Shown here: piece after piece, positions 20,553-30,383 of the stretch
How positions within the stretch are numbered: the stretch's first letter is position 1
Layout of the letters: every line of letters begins with the position of its first letter
Assembly (NCBI RefSeq): GCF_021378075.1
Contig: NZ_JAJUOS010000010.1
Location: 62,001-126,000 of the forward strand
Direction: 5' to 3'
Source: Rhodobacter flavimaris
GTDB lineage: Bacteria > Pseudomonadota > Alphaproteobacteria > Rhodobacterales > Rhodobacteraceae
Length of the DNA: 64,000 nt
Made by a program: the position numbers and the translations under genes
Notes under the pieces: model-generated
Databases searched by the model: none
What the model was told of the DNA's origin: nothing
The model's input: the letters and a program-made list of their open reading frames with translations, nothing else

Positions 20553-21257
20553 TCAGAGCTTTGGCGGCGCAACGCCAAGCTGCGTGGCCAGCGCGGCCAG
20601 CGCCGCCTCTTGCCCCTGCCAGTCGGCGGCCCGCGCGGCGAACAGCGTCGCTTGGCTCTGGTGGATCAGCCCGTCCGACAGGATCTTAAGATGGTTGGCG
20701 CGCAGCGTCTCACCCGACGAGGTGATGTCGGCGATCGCCTCGGCGGTGAGGTTCTTCACCGTCCCCTCGGTCGCGCCCTGACTATCGACCAGCTGGTAGT
20801 CGGCCACGCCCTCGCGGGTCAGAAACTCGCGCACAAGGCGGTGGTATTTCGTGGCGATCCGCAGGCGGAATCCATGCGCGGCGCGGAAGGCGTGTGCGGC
20901 GGCGTCTAGATCTTCCAGCGTATCCACATCCGCCCAGCAGGTCGGCACGGCGATGATCAGATCGGCATGGCCGAAGCCCATCGGCGCAAGTTCGGCCACC
21001 TGGGTTTCCCAGTCGGCCAGCTTGTCGCGCACAAGGTCGGACCCGGTGACGCCCATATGGATGCGCCCGGCGGCCAGTTCACGCGGGATCTCGCCCGCCG
21101 AGAGCAGCACCAGTTCGACCCCCTCGGCGCCGTCCACGGCACCGGCATATTCGCGCTCGGACCCGGTACGGCGCAGCGTGATGCCGCGCTCGGCAAACCA
21201 CTCGAAAGTCTTTTCCATCAACCGGCCCTTGGAGGGCACGCCCAGCTTGATTGTCAT
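20553..21257 (-). CDS. hisG: ATP phosphoribosyltransferase, short form
   Basis: First enzyme of histidine biosynthesis, joining ATP and PRPP. At 234 residues it is the short HisG_S form that lacks the C-terminal regulatory domain and depends on HisZ. The N-terminus KLGVPSKGRLMEKTFEWF and the PRPP motif (ELAPMGFGHADLIIAVPTCW and LVDSQGATEGTVKN region) are present. It overlaps the hisZ stop by 4 bp, consistent with a HisG-HisZ hetero-octamer. Confidence 0.93.
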   Translation of the reverse strand: MTIKLGVPSKGRLMEKTFEWFAERGITLRRTGSEREYAGAVDGAEGVELVLLSAGEIPRELAAGRIHMGVTGSDLVRDKLADWETQVAELAPMGFGHADLIIAVPTCWADVDTLEDLDAAAHAFRAAHGFRLRIATKYHRLVREFLTREGVADYQLVDSQGATEGTVKNLTAEAIADITSSGETLRANHLKILSDGLIHQSQATLFAARAADWQGQEAALAALATQLGVAPPKL

Positions 21258-22324
21258 GCGAGCCCCTCCAGATCGGCGACCAGTCCGGGGCGGATCACGC
21301 CGCCCACGGCGGGGATCTCGCGCCCCTGCCCCAGCACGCGGGTCAGCGCGTCATAGCGCCCGCCCGAGGCCACCGGGGGCAGCGCGGGATCGGCGGCCGA
21401 CAGCGTAAAGACGAAGCCGTCATAATATTCCATCGTGGTGCGGCCGTGGCTGGCGTCGAAGGTCAGCGCCGACAGATCCACCCCGCGCTTGTCGAGCGCA
21501 GACAGGCGACGTTCGAGCCGCTCGGTCGCCGCCTTAATGGCGGGAAGGTCCAGCGCACGCAGCCGCGCGGGCGCCTCGATGGCCGGGCAACGTAGGGCAA
21601 ACAGCGCATCGAGCCGCGCCACATCCGCCGTGGCAATTGGTGCGGCCTCGGCATCGCGGGTCAGCCGCGCGATGCGCTCTTCCATCTCGGCAGGTGCGCG
21701 CATCCCGATCCAGGGCGCGTCGGCCCGGCCACCGGCCAGAACGGCCGCACGGGTCTCGGGCGCGGACACGAGGCCCGCATAGCGCGCCATCAGCTTGTGA
21801 AAGCGCTGCGGGCGCCAGATGTGCCGCGCCAGCGCCGCCTTGCGCTCTGGAATCGTGTCGAGCCCTTCGACCGCCGCGCTGAGGATACCAATGTCGCCAA
21901 TGGTCGCGTTCAGCCCCAGTGGCGCCAAAGCGCCCGCGATCAGGGCGAAGACCTCGGCATCAGCCGCCTCGGGATCTGCGCGGTCAAAGACCTCGTAGCC
22001 GACCTGATTATACTCGGAAACGCGGGAGGCGCCGCGGTGGTCTTGCTTGCGGAACACCTCGCCCAGATAGCAATAGCGCGCGGGTTCGGCGCCATTGGCC
22101 ATGTGTTCCTGCACGACAGGAACGGTGAAGTCCGGGCGCAGCATGATCTCGCCACGCAGCGGGTCGGCTGTGACGTAGGCGCGCGCGCGAATATCCTCGC
22201 CATAAAGGTCCAGAAGCGCATCGGCGGGTTGCAGGATATCGGGCGCGATCTCGACGGCACCTGCCGCGCGGAAGGCGGCCAGGTAGCGCTCGCCGGTGGC
22301 GCGGGCTGCGGCTTTGCTGGCCAT
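21254..22324 (-). CDS. hisZ: ATP phosphoribosyltransferase regulatory subunit
   Basis: Histidyl-tRNA synthetase paralogue without the anticodon-binding domain, 356 residues. It allosterically activates the short HisG and senses histidine. Class II-like motifs are recognisable (LRPDFTVPVVQEHMA, RYCYLGEVFRKQ, then SGGRYDALTRVLGQ). The ATG at 22324 shares a base with the hisS TAA stop (TAATG), so the start is unambiguous and coupled. Order hisS-hisZ-hisG. Confidence 0.92.
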   Translation of the reverse strand: MASKAAARATGERYLAAFRAAGAVEIAPDILQPADALLDLYGEDIRARAYVTADPLRGEIMLRPDFTVPVVQEHMANGAEPARYCYLGEVFRKQDHRGASRVSEYNQVGYEVFDRADPEAADAEVFALIAGALAPLGLNATIGDIGILSAAVEGLDTIPERKAALARHIWRPQRFHKLMARYAGLVSAPETRAAVLAGGRADAPWIGMRAPAEMEERIARLTRDAEAAPIATADVARLDALFALRCPAIEAPARLRALDLPAIKAATERLERRLSALDKRGVDLSALTFDASHGRTTMEYYDGFVFTLSAADPALPPVASGGRYDALTRVLGQGREIPAVGGVIRPGLVADLEGLA

Positions 22325-23811
22325 TACGCCCCCAACATCTTCTTGACGGTGGCGACCATGTCGGCGCGGGCCACCTCGACCTGCGCGGGCTGCTCTTTCC
22401 ATTCCTCAAGGCTGGCCGAGGCCGCGATCTTGGCCCCGAGCACAAGATCCTTGATCTGCACGACGCCGCGCGTGGCCTCGTCGGTGCCCTGGATGATGGC
22501 CACCGGGCTTTCGCGCTTGTCGGCGTATTTGAGTTGGTTGCCGAAGTTCTTCGGGTTGCCCAGATAAACCTCGGCGCGGATACCCGCACGGCGCAACTCG
22601 GACGCCATGCCGAGGTAATCGCCCATCCGGTCACGGTCCATCACCGTCACGACAACCGGCCCCTTGGCAACGCCACCAATGCGGCCCTTGGCCCGCAGCG
22701 CCGACAGAAGACGGTCAACACCGATCGACACACCCGTCGCCGGCACCGCCTGCCCGGTGAAGCGCTTGACCAGATCGTCATAGCGCCCGCCGCCCGCGAC
22801 CGAGCCGAACTGCCGCTTGCGGCCCTTCTCATCGAGGATTTCAAAGGTCAGCTCTGCCTCGAAAACCGGGCCGGTGTAATAGCCCAGACCCCGCACGACC
22901 GAGGGGTCGATCACGATACGGTCGGGGCCGTAGCCCTGGCTGTCGAGAAGCGAGGCGATCAGTTCCAGCTCATCGACGCCCTCGGCGCCAAGCGCCGATC
23001 CTGCCACCAGCTCGCGCAGGCGCGCGACGGTCGCGGCGCCGGTATCGCGCTTGGCCTCCATGAAGCCCATCACAACATCGGCCTGTGCGTCCGACAGGCC
23101 CGCGCCCTTGGTGAAGTCGCCCGACTCGTCCATCCGGCCCTTGCCCATCAGCAGGCGCACGCCCGCCTCACCGAACTTGTCGAACTTGTCGATGGCGCGC
23201 AGCACGATGCCGCGCTCATGGGCGAATTTCTCGGGGTCGGACGGGTCCAGAACGCCCGCGACCTCCATCACGCCGTTCAGAACCTTGCGGTTGTTGACGC
23301 GCACGATGTAGTCGCCGCGCGGAATTCCCACGGCCTCCAGCGCATCGGCAAGCATACCGCAGATCTCGGCATCCGCCGCGACCGAGGGCGCGCCCACCGT
23401 ATCCGCATCGCATTGGTAGAACTGGCGGAACCGGCCCGGACCGGGCTTTTCGTTGCGCCACACCGGCCCCATCGTATAGCGGCGATAGGGCGCGGGCAGA
23501 TCGTTGCGGAACTGCGCGGCCACGCGCGCCAGCGGCGCCGTCATGTCGTAGCGCAGTGCCAGCCAGTCGCCGCCCTCGTCCTGCCAGGCAAAGACACCCT
23601 CGTTCGGGCGGTCCACATCGGGCAGGAACTTGCCAAGCGCCTCGACCGTCTCGACGGCACTCGTCTCGAGCGGATCGAAGCCATGGGCCCGGTAGACCTC
23701 GGCAATCGTGGCGAGCATTTCTGCGCGCTCGGTCACCTCCGCCCCGAAATAATCGCGGAAACCCTTGGGGGTTTCGGCGCGGGGACGGCGGGGGGCTTTG
23801 TCCTTGGCCAT
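22324..23811 (-). CDS. hisS: histidyl-tRNA synthetase
   Basis: Class II aminoacyl-tRNA synthetase charging tRNA-His, 495 residues, the longer alphaproteobacterial form. Motif 2 appears as [20 protein letters not shown], the histidine-binding motif as [14 protein letters not shown] and motif 3 as [20 protein letters not shown]; the C-terminal anticodon-binding domain contains [22 protein letters not shown] 23811 gives [20 protein letters not shown], in which PKGFRDY is the conserved start of the fold; longer upstream frames are chance open sequence. Divergent from slyX. Confidence 0.95.
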   Translation of the reverse strand: MAKDKAPRRPRAETPKGFRDYFGAEVTERAEMLATIAEVYRAHGFDPLETSAVETVEALGKFLPDVDRPNEGVFAWQDEGGDWLALRYDMTAPLARVAAQFRNDLPAPYRRYTMGPVWRNEKPGPGRFRQFYQCDADTVGAPSVAADAEICGMLADALEAVGIPRGDYIVRVNNRKVLNGVMEVAGVLDPSDPEKFAHERGIVLRAIDKFDKFGEAGVRLLMGKGRMDESGDFTKGAGLSDAQADVVMGFMEAKRDTGAATVARLRELVAGSALGAEGVDELELIASLLDSQGYGPDRIVIDPSVVRGLGYYTGPVFEAELTFEILDEKGRKRQFGSVAGGGRYDDLVKRFTGQAVPATGVSIGVDRLLSALRAKGRIGGVAKGPVVVTVMDRDRMGDYLGMASELRRAGIRAEVYLGNPKNFGNQLKYADKRESPVAIIQGTDEATRGVVQIKDLVLGAKIAASASLEEWKEQPAQVEVARADMVATVKKMLGA

Positions 23812-23907
23812 GGGTCCACTCCGGCTTGCACCTTGTTGCATCTCGCGCGAGGGTGTAGCGGAAGGGCCGCGGCGCGGCAAGCCAAGGATGGCAGGGGGAA
23901 CAGGGCG

Positions 23908-24114
23908 ATGCAGGACAGGATGGATCGCGCAGAGGAAGAACTCGCGCATCTGGTGCGCACGGTCGAGGAACTCTCGGATATCGTCGCCCGACAGACGCTC
24001 GAGATCGAGCGTCTGGGCCGCAAGGTGGGCCTCCTGATGGAGCGCGAGGCCGAGCGCGAATATAGTTCGGGCGGGCAGATCCCGCTGGCCGACCAGAAAC
24101 CGCCACATTGGTAA
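23908..24114 (+). CDS. slyX: SlyX family coiled-coil protein
   Basis: 68-residue protein, nearly all one amphipathic helix with heptads ([20 protein letters not shown], then [12 protein letters not shown]). It ends with the SlyX signature PPHW. The biochemical role is unknown. ATG 23908 follows an AGGGGGAACAGGG purine tract. It begins 96 bp from the divergent hisS. Confidence 0.85.
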   Translation: MQDRMDRAEEELAHLVRTVEELSDIVARQTLEIERLGRKVGLLMEREAEREYSSGGQIPLADQKPPHW

Positions 24115-24175
24115 GTGCCCTTGTCCTTTCGCGCCCGTGCTGTATGTGTTGGCGCGAACAGGACGCCCGGCGGAC

Positions 24176-25240
24176 ATGCGTTTCATCTCTGAACAGATAC
24201 ATCTGCCCACGCTCGGGCTGACGCTGGTCCTCGCGCTGACGGGCGGGCTGATTGGCCAGGCGATCCACCTGCCGCTGCCGATGCTGCTTGGCCCGCTTTT
24301 GGCGGTGGCGGCCGCGGCACTTGGGCGCTGGAAGCCGCTCGGCCACCCGGTGCAGTTCCCGATGAAGCTGCGCATGATTTTCATCCCGATCATCGGCGTG
24401 GCCATCGGCGGCACCTTCACCCCTGCGATTCTTGAGGAAGCGCGCGGTTGGTGGCCTTCGCTCCTGGCCATAGCGGTGTTCATCCCGGTGGCGCATTTGG
24501 TCAGCTTCCGCGCCGTCCGTGCAACCGGAATGGTTGACCCGATCACCGCCTTCTTCGGCACCGCGCCGGGCGGGCTGATCGAGACGGTGCAGATGGGCGA
24601 GGAAATGGGCGGCGACGCTGCGATGCTGACCATGCTGCAATTCCTGCGGCTGATCGTGACCATCGTCTGCGTGCCGATCTTCTTCACGGTGATGACCGGC
24701 CATGCCGTCGGCTCGGCGGGCGGCGCCACACTGACCCGCACCGCGATGACGCTGGTCGACCTGCCCTGGCTGATCGGCGCGGGGGTCGTGGGCGGGCTGC
24801 TTGGCTGGCGCCTCAAACTGCCCGGCGGGATGGTCACCGGCCCGATCCTCGTCTCGGCAATCGTCCACCTGACGGGGCTGGCACAGGGCAGCCCGCCGAA
24901 CTGGCTGGTGAATGCCACGCAACTCGTGATCGGCGCCTCGCTCGGGGTGCGCTTTGCAGGCATGCCACTTGGCCGCTTCTGGCTTGCGATCCGGCTTGCG
25001 GGGCTTTCCACGGCGCTGTCGATCGCGCTGGCAGTCGTCTGCGCCTTTAGCCTCGCGCGCTTCGTCGGCGAACCCCCGGCCGCGGTCTTCCTCGCCTTTG
25101 CCCCCGGCGGGCTCACCGAGATGTCACTCATCGCGCTCTCGCTGCAAATGAGCATCGTCTATGTCACCGCCCACCACGCCGCACGCATCCTGCTCGCGGT
25201 CGCCGTCGCGCGGCTTCTGGCAGGCAAACTCGCCCGCTGA
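24176..25240 (+). CDS. AbrB-family (ammonia monooxygenase-like) membrane protein
   Basis: Polytopic membrane protein, about 354 residues. It contains two homologous halves of the AbrB duplication family, each with the [10 protein letters not shown] / [11 protein letters not shown] and [22 protein letters not shown] / [20 protein letters not shown] signatures. This indicates an inverted or tandem repeat transporter fold. Despite the historical family name it is not ammonia monooxygenase; related proteins are probably transporters of unknown substrate. ATG 24176 is preferred over one at 24137 because of a GGCGG box and family start. Confidence 0.8.
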   Translation: MRFISEQIHLPTLGLTLVLALTGGLIGQAIHLPLPMLLGPLLAVAAAALGRWKPLGHPVQFPMKLRMIFIPIIGVAIGGTFTPAILEEARGWWPSLLAIAVFIPVAHLVSFRAVRATGMVDPITAFFGTAPGGLIETVQMGEEMGGDAAMLTMLQFLRLIVTIVCVPIFFTVMTGHAVGSAGGATLTRTAMTLVDLPWLIGAGVVGGLLGWRLKLPGGMVTGPILVSAIVHLTGLAQGSPPNWLVNATQLVIGASLGVRFAGMPLGRFWLAIRLAGLSTALSIALAVVCAFSLARFVGEPPAAVFLAFAPGGLTEMSLIALSLQMSIVYVTAHHAARILLAVAVARLLAGKLAR

Positions 25241-25270
25241 CCCTTCAATGTGGAAAAATATCCCGGGGGG

Positions 25271-25301
25271 CCGAGGCAAAGCCTCGGCGGGGCAGAGCCC
25301 C
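25271..25301. repeat. REP-like paired hairpins between convergent genes
   Basis: CCGAGGC-AAA-GCCTCGG (25271-25287) and GGGGC-AGA-GCCCC (25289-25301) are two adjacent perfect hairpins, preceded by the AT-rich GGAAAAATATCCCGGGGGG. They fill most of the space between the AbrB-family gene and dnaE, which converge. I recall similar tails downstream of genes across Rhodobacteraceae. A dispersed palindromic element acting as a terminator in both directions is likely but unproven. Confidence 0.5.
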
Positions 25302-28300
25302 TTACACCTCTTCGACCATCGCCACGCCGCGAAGCGCGCGGATCGCCCCCTTCACCTGCGGATTGACCGGGAAATCGCGCCCGGCGCTCAGCATGTAGCG
25401 GCAGCCACGCTCGGGGTCGAATACGGTGAAACTGATCGGGCCGCGCCCGCGCACCTTGCCCTCGGCCTCGACCCGTTCGAGCAGCGATGCGATCGAGGTC
25501 ACCGCCTCGGCCGTGTCGAGATGGATCATCAGCCCCGCCCCGCCCGCGTCCGCCGTCACCGTATCAACGGCGCTCGCGGTCTGCGCCAGCATCCGCACGC
25601 TTTCGCCCTCGACCTCAACCTTGACGCTCAGCACGACCAGACGTCCGGGCTCAAGCACCCCGCGCGCGGCCTCCAGCGCGTCCGAAAAGAACGTGGCCTC
25701 GTAGGGTCCCGACACATCTGACAGCGCGACAAAGGCGAACCGGTTGCCTTTGGCCGATTTCTTTTCGCGGACCGAGGCGACCTCGCCCGCGATCTTGGCA
25801 AAGAACGGCCCGTTCAGCGCCTTGGCCTGCACCTCTTCCAGCGTCATGATCTTCTTGCGCTTGAGCGCGGGCATGTAATCCTCAAGCGGATGGCCCGAGA
25901 GGTAGAAGCCGATGGCCTTATGCTCCTCGGCCAGACGCTCGCCCGGCAGCCAGTCGTCGGTATCGGCCAGACGCGGCGGCGGCAGATCATCCCCGGCCTC
26001 GCCAAACAGCGACACCTGCGCCGAGCCCTTGGCCTCGGCCACCGCCGCAGACCATTGCACGAGGCTGTCGAGACTGCTGAAGACCCGCTTGCGGTTCGGA
26101 TCGAGCTGATCGAAGGCCCCGGCCCGCGCCAGCATCTCCAAGGGGCGCTTGCCCACCCGCTTCATATCCACCCGGCGGGCGAAATCGCTCAGGTCGCGGA
26201 AGGGGCGCTCGCCCCGCGCCTCGACGATCAGCTGCATCGCTTCGACGCCCACGTTCTTGAGCGCACCGAGCGCATAGACCAACTTTTGATCCACCACATC
26301 GAAGGTCGCGAGCGAGCGGTTCACGCAGGGCGGCACGATCTCGGCGCCCAACTCCTTCTTCACCTCCTGCGCGTAGATCGCAAGCTTGTCGGTCAGGTGA
26401 ATATCGCAGTTCATCACCCCGCCCATGAACTCGACGGGGTGGTTCGCCTTCAGCCAGGCGGTGTAATAGGACACCACCGCATAGGCCGCCGCGTGCGATT
26501 TGTTGAAGCCATAGTTGGCGAATTTTTCGAGCAGGTCGAAAACTTCGCCGGCCTTCTTCTCATCGACGTTATGGGTCTTCTTGGCGCCCTCGACGAACTT
26601 GGGGCGCTCTTTCGCCATTTCCTCAGCGATTTTCTTACCCATCGCGCGGCGCAGCAGGTCGGCGCCGCCCAGCGTATAGCCCGCCATGACCTGCGCGATC
26701 TGCATCACCTGTTCCTGATAGACGATGATGCCCTGTGTCTCTGCCAGGATCGGGTCGATGGTGGGGTGCAGTGAGGCCAGCGGCTTCAGCCCGTGCTTGA
26801 CCTCGCAATAGGTCGGGATGTTCTCCATCGGGCCGGGACGATAGAGCGCCACAAGCGCCACGATATCCTCGATACAGGTGGGCTTCATCTGCCGCAGGGC
26901 CGATTTCATGCCCTCGGATTCCACCTGGAACACGGCGACCGTGCGCGCATCGGCATAAAGCCGGTAGGTCTTTTCGTCATCCAGCGGGATGGCGTTGATC
27001 AGGTTCTCGGCCCCCTCGGCAGGCTCGTAAAGCCGGTTGCCCGCCGGATCGACATGCAACGGGCGGCCCGATTTGAAGATCAGGTTCATCGCCGACTGAA
27101 CCACCGTCAGCGTCTTGAGACCGAGGAAGTCGAACTTTACCAGACCCGCCTGCTCGACCCATTTCATGTTGAACTGCGTCGCGGGCATGTCCGAGCGAGG
27201 ATCTTGATAAAGCGGCACCAGCGCATCAAGCGGCCTGTCCCCGATCACCACGCCCGCCGCGTGGGTCGAAGCGTTGCGCAACAGCCCCTCGACCTGCTGC
27301 GCGTAATCCAGAAGCCGTTTCACCACCTCTTCGTTGCGCGCGGCCTCGCGCAGGCGTGGCTCGTCGGCCAGCGCCTTCTCGATGCTGACGGGCTTGACCC
27401 CCTCGACCGGGATCATCTTCGAGAGCTTGTCCACCTGCCCGTAGGACATCTGCAAGACGCGCCCCACGTCGCGCACCGCAGCCTTGGAGAGAAGTGCGCC
27501 GAAGGTGATGATCTGCCCGACCTTGTCGCGGCCATACCGGTCCTGCACATAGCGGATCACCTCTTCGCGGCGATCCATGCAGAAGTCGATGTCGAAGTCC
27601 GGCATCGAGACGCGCTCGGGGTTCAGGAAGCGTTCGAACAGCAGCGAATAGCGCAGTGGGTCAAGGTCGGTGATGGTCAGCGCGTAGGCCACCAGCGAAC
27701 CCGCGCCCGAACCACGCCCCGGCCCGACCGGAATGTCGTGATCCTTGGCCCATTTGATGAAGTCGGCAACGATCAGGAAGTAGCCGGGAAAACCCATCCC
27801 CTCGATGATACCCAGCTCGAACTCCAGCCGCGCCTCGTATTCCGCAACCGGGACGGCATGGGGGATCACCTCAAGACGCGCGCGGAGCCCGTCCCAGGCC
27901 TGGCGGCGCAGTTCCTCGACCTCGTCATCGGCGAAACGCGGCAGGATCGGCTTGCGCTTGTAAGCGGCAAAGGCGCAGCGGCGGGCGATTTCTACGGTGT
28001 TTTCCAGTGCCTCGGGCAGATCCGCGAAAAGCGCGCACATCTCGGCTTCGGATTTGAAATAGTGCTGCGGGGTCAGGCGGCGGCGCGGCTCGATCTGATC
28101 GACATAGGCGCCCTCTGCGATACAGATCAGCGCATCATGTGCCTCGAACATGTCGGCCTTGGGGAAATAGACATCGTTCGTCGCCACCAGCGGCAGCCCG
28201 AGATCATAGGCCATCTCGACAAAGGGACGCTCAGTCGCGCGCTCGCCCTCGGTCAGGCGGCCGCCCTCGCCGGGATGGCGCTGCAATTCGACGTAAAGGC

Positions 28301-28805
28301 GGTTGGGATAGGTTGCGGCAAGCCGCTCCATCAGAAGGCGGGCCTTGCCCGCCTGCCCGGCCTGGATAAGTTTGCCAACCGGCCCCTCGGCCCCGCCCGT
28401 CAGGCAGATCAGCCCCTCGGAATGCGCGGCCAGTTCATCGAGCGTCACCTGCGGCAGCTGCCCACCCTTGTCCACGTAAAGGCACGAACTCAGCTTCATC
28501 AGGTTCTCGTAGCCCGCCTCGGACTGCGCCAGCAGCACAAGCGGCGCGGGCATACGCGGCTTTTCACCAGGTTGCGCGGGGTCGTATGCGATCGAGACCT
28601 GACAGCCCACGATCGGCTGCAAGCCCGCCCCCTGCGCCAGCACCGAAAACTCAAGCGCCGCGAACATCGCATTCGTGTCGGTAACGGCGACCGCGGGCAT
28701 CTTGGCCGCATCGCACATCTTGATCAGCTTCTTGACGGGCACGGCCCCCTCAAGCAGCGAATATTCGGTGTGAACGCGCAGGTGGATGAATCGAGGAGCG
28801 GACAT
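25302..28805 (-). CDS. dnaE: DNA polymerase III alpha subunit
   Basis: Replicative polymerase, 1167 residues, the usual length for DnaE1. It has an N-terminal PHP domain ([17 protein letters not shown]), a catalytic C-family palm with [16 protein letters not shown] and [18 protein letters not shown], a (HhH)2 region with [20 protein letters not shown], and an OB-fold domain (about 1000-1080). ATG 28805 gives the conserved [12 protein letters not shown] start; an upstream ATG at 28862 adds nothing conserved. The gene is monocistronic and divergent from xdhA by 210 bp. Confidence 0.96.
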   Translation of the reverse strand: MSAPRFIHLRVHTEYSLLEGAVPVKKLIKMCDAAKMPAVAVTDTNAMFAALEFSVLAQGAGLQPIVGCQVSIAYDPAQPGEKPRMPAPLVLLAQSEAGYENLMKLSSCLYVDKGGQLPQVTLDELAAHSEGLICLTGGAEGPVGKLIQAGQAGKARLLMERLAATYPNRLYVELQRHPGEGGRLTEGERATERPFVEMAYDLGLPLVATNDVYFPKADMFEAHDALICIAEGAYVDQIEPRRRLTPQHYFKSEAEMCALFADLPEALENTVEIARRCAFAAYKRKPILPRFADDEVEELRRQAWDGLRARLEVIPHAVPVAEYEARLEFELGIIEGMGFPGYFLIVADFIKWAKDHDIPVGPGRGSGAGSLVAYALTITDLDPLRYSLLFERFLNPERVSMPDFDIDFCMDRREEVIRYVQDRYGRDKVGQIITFGALLSKAAVRDVGRVLQMSYGQVDKLSKMIPVEGVKPVSIEKALADEPRLREAARNEEVVKRLLDYAQQVEGLLRNASTHAAGVVIGDRPLDALVPLYQDPRSDMPATQFNMKWVEQAGLVKFDFLGLKTLTVVQSAMNLIFKSGRPLHVDPAGNRLYEPAEGAENLINAIPLDDEKTYRLYADARTVAVFQVESEGMKSALRQMKPTCIEDIVALVALYRPGPMENIPTYCEVKHGLKPLASLHPTIDPILAETQGIIVYQEQVMQIAQVMAGYTLGGADLLRRAMGKKIAEEMAKERPKFVEGAKKTHNVDEKKAGEVFDLLEKFANYGFNKSHAAAYAVVSYYTAWLKANHPVEFMGGVMNCDIHLTDKLAIYAQEVKKELGAEIVPPCVNRSLATFDVVDQKLVYALGALKNVGVEAMQLIVEARGERPFRDLSDFARRVDMKRVGKRPLEMLARAGAFDQLDPNRKRVFSSLDSLVQWSAAVAEAKGSAQVSLFGEAGDDLPPPRLADTDDWLPGERLAEEHKAIGFYLSGHPLEDYMPALKRKKIMTLEEVQAKALNGPFFAKIAGEVASVREKKSAKGNRFAFVALSDVSGPYEATFFSDALEAARGVLEPGRLVVLSVKVEVEGESVRMLAQTASAVDTVTADAGGAGLMIHLDTAEAVTSIASLLERVEAEGKVRGRGPISFTVFDPERGCRYMLSAGRDFPVNPQVKGAIRALRGVAMVEEV

Positions 28806-28872
28806 GCCAAACTCATAGCGCGGCAAAAGGTGGTCACGCCAGCCCCATGCGCCCCGCGCCACTGCCCATTAA

Positions 28873-28888
28873 TTGATCATCGGATCAA
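28873..28888. promoter_or_regulatory. perfect palindrome in the dnaE/xdhA intergenic region
   Basis: TTGATC-ATCG-GATCAA is a perfect 6-bp inverted repeat with a 4-bp centre, in a locally AT-rich patch. It lies 127 bp upstream of xdhA and 68 bp upstream of dnaE. It could be the operator of a dimeric regulator of the xdh operon. No regulator gene is adjacent, so its partner is unknown. Confidence 0.4.
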
Positions 28889-29015
28889 AATGCGCGCAGC
28901 AAGTTGCGCCAAAACACTTGCCAGCACGATTGCCATCGGTTTTGCTGATCCACGCCCTGCTCTACGCCGCATCGAGCGGGGGAACGCGCAATCTGGTAAC
29001 GCGGCGGATAAACGC

Positions 29016-30383
29016 ATGGATATCTCGTTTCTTCTGAACGGAGAAACCCGGACCGCGCGGATCACGGACCCGACGCAAAGCGTTCTGGACTGGCTGCGGG
29101 CGCAAGGCCTGACCGGCACCAAGGAGGGCTGCAACGAGGGTGACTGCGGCGCCTGCACCGTGATCGTGACCGACGATAGCGGTGTGCGCGCGCTCAACGC
29201 CTGCCTGATGATGATGCCCCAGCTTGCCGGCAAGGCGCTGCGCACGGTTGAGGGCATTGCCTCGCCCGAAGGCGTTCTGCACCCGGTGCAGAGCGCGATG
29301 ATCGAACATCACGGCTCGCAATGCGGTTTCTGCACGCCGGGCATCGTGGCCTCACTGGCGGCGGCGCATTGCAACGGGCGCACCGATCATGACGATATTC
29401 TGGCGGGCAACCTGTGCCGCTGCACGGGCTATGCGCCGATCATTCGGGCTGCCGTTGCCGCGCAAGACGCGCCCGTCCCCGACTGGATGCACGACACGCC
29501 GCCCACTGGCCTGCTGGCCGATCTGCCCGGCGGCTTTCTGCCGCAAAGCGCCGATGACCTCGCCGCGTGGTATCCGGCCAATCCCGATGCCACGCTGATC
29601 GCCGGGGCGACCGATGTCGGGCTCTGGGTGACCAAACAGTTGCGCAGCCTGCCCAAGGTCGCCTTCCTCGGCCATTGCACCGATCTGCAAACGATCACCG
29701 AGACTGAAACGGGCTACCGCATCGGTGCTGGCGTGACCATCGCCGCCCTGCGGGCTTGGGCTGAGGGGCCGCACCCCGCGCTGGCCTCGCTGCTGCGCCG
29801 TTTCGCGTCCGAGCAGGTGCGTCAGGCCGCCACAATCGGCGGCAATATCGCCAACGGCTCGCCCATCGGCGATGGCCCACCCGCGCTGATCGCCATGGGC
29901 GCGACGCTGACCCTGCGGCGCGGCGATACGCAGCGCGAGATCGCGCTGGAGGATTTCTTCCTCGACTACCGCAAGCAAGATCGCCTGCCGGGCGAGTTCG
30001 TCGAGTCCGTTACCGTGCCCAAGAGCGCCCCGGATCTGGCCTGCTACAAACTCTCGAAACGGTTCGATCAGGATATTTCGGCGGTCTGCGGCTGCTTTAA
30101 TATCACGCGAAGTGGTTCGACAATTGAAAGCGCGCGCCTGGCCTTCGGTGGCATGGCGGGTATCCCGAAACGCGCGACGGAGTTTGAGGCCGCGCTGCTC
30201 GGCCAGCCCTTCACCGAAGAAACGATTCTTGCCGCCCTGCCCGCGCTCGATGCGGATTTCGCACCGCTCAGCGACATGCGCGCCTCCGCCACCTATCGGC
30301 GCGAGACCGCCCGCGCCATGGCCCTGCGCTATCTGCGCGACGCCTCGGGCGAGGCAACCTCGGTTCTGGAGGTCTCGGCATGA
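29016..30383 (+). CDS. xdhA: xanthine dehydrogenase small subunit (2Fe-2S and FAD)
   Basis: Electron-transfer subunit of the cytoplasmic molybdenum enzyme that oxidises hypoxanthine to xanthine and urate. 455 residues. The first ferredoxin-like cluster uses Cys39, Cys44, Cys47 and Cys63 ([13 protein letters not shown]). The second uses Cys103, Cys106, Cys134 and Cys136 ([16 protein letters not shown]). The FAD domain follows from about residue 175, with [12 protein letters not shown] and the FAD signature [17 protein letters not shown] 29016 gives the canonical start. Its stop overlaps xdhB by 4 bp. Confidence 0.94.
   Translation: MDISFLLNGETRTARITDPTQSVLDWLRAQGLTGTKEGCNEGDCGACTVIVTDDSGVRALNACLMMMPQLAGKALRTVEGIASPEGVLHPVQSAMIEHHGSQCGFCTPGIVASLAAAHCNGRTDHDDILAGNLCRCTGYAPIIRAAVAAQDAPVPDWMHDTPPTGLLADLPGGFLPQSADDLAAWYPANPDATLIAGATDVGLWVTKQLRSLPKVAFLGHCTDLQTITETETGYRIGAGVTIAALRAWAEGPHPALASLLRRFASEQVRQAATIGGNIANGSPIGDGPPALIAMGATLTLRRGDTQREIALEDFFLDYRKQDRLPGEFVESVTVPKSAPDLACYKLSKRFDQDISAVCGCFNITRSGSTIESARLAFGGMAGIPKRATEFEAALLGQPFTEETILAALPALDADFAPLSDMRASATYRRETARAMALRYLRDASGEATSVLEVSA

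Noticed and set aside
22326..25155. N-terminally extended hisS frame reaching to 25155
   Set aside because: Sequence beyond 23811 is antisense to slyX and the AbrB-family gene. The conserved synthetase fold begins right after the ATG at 23811.
26793..29015. Plus-strand open frame running into xdhA
   Set aside because: It is antisense to dnaE. The real xdhA start is the ATG at 29016, where the ferredoxin domain begins.
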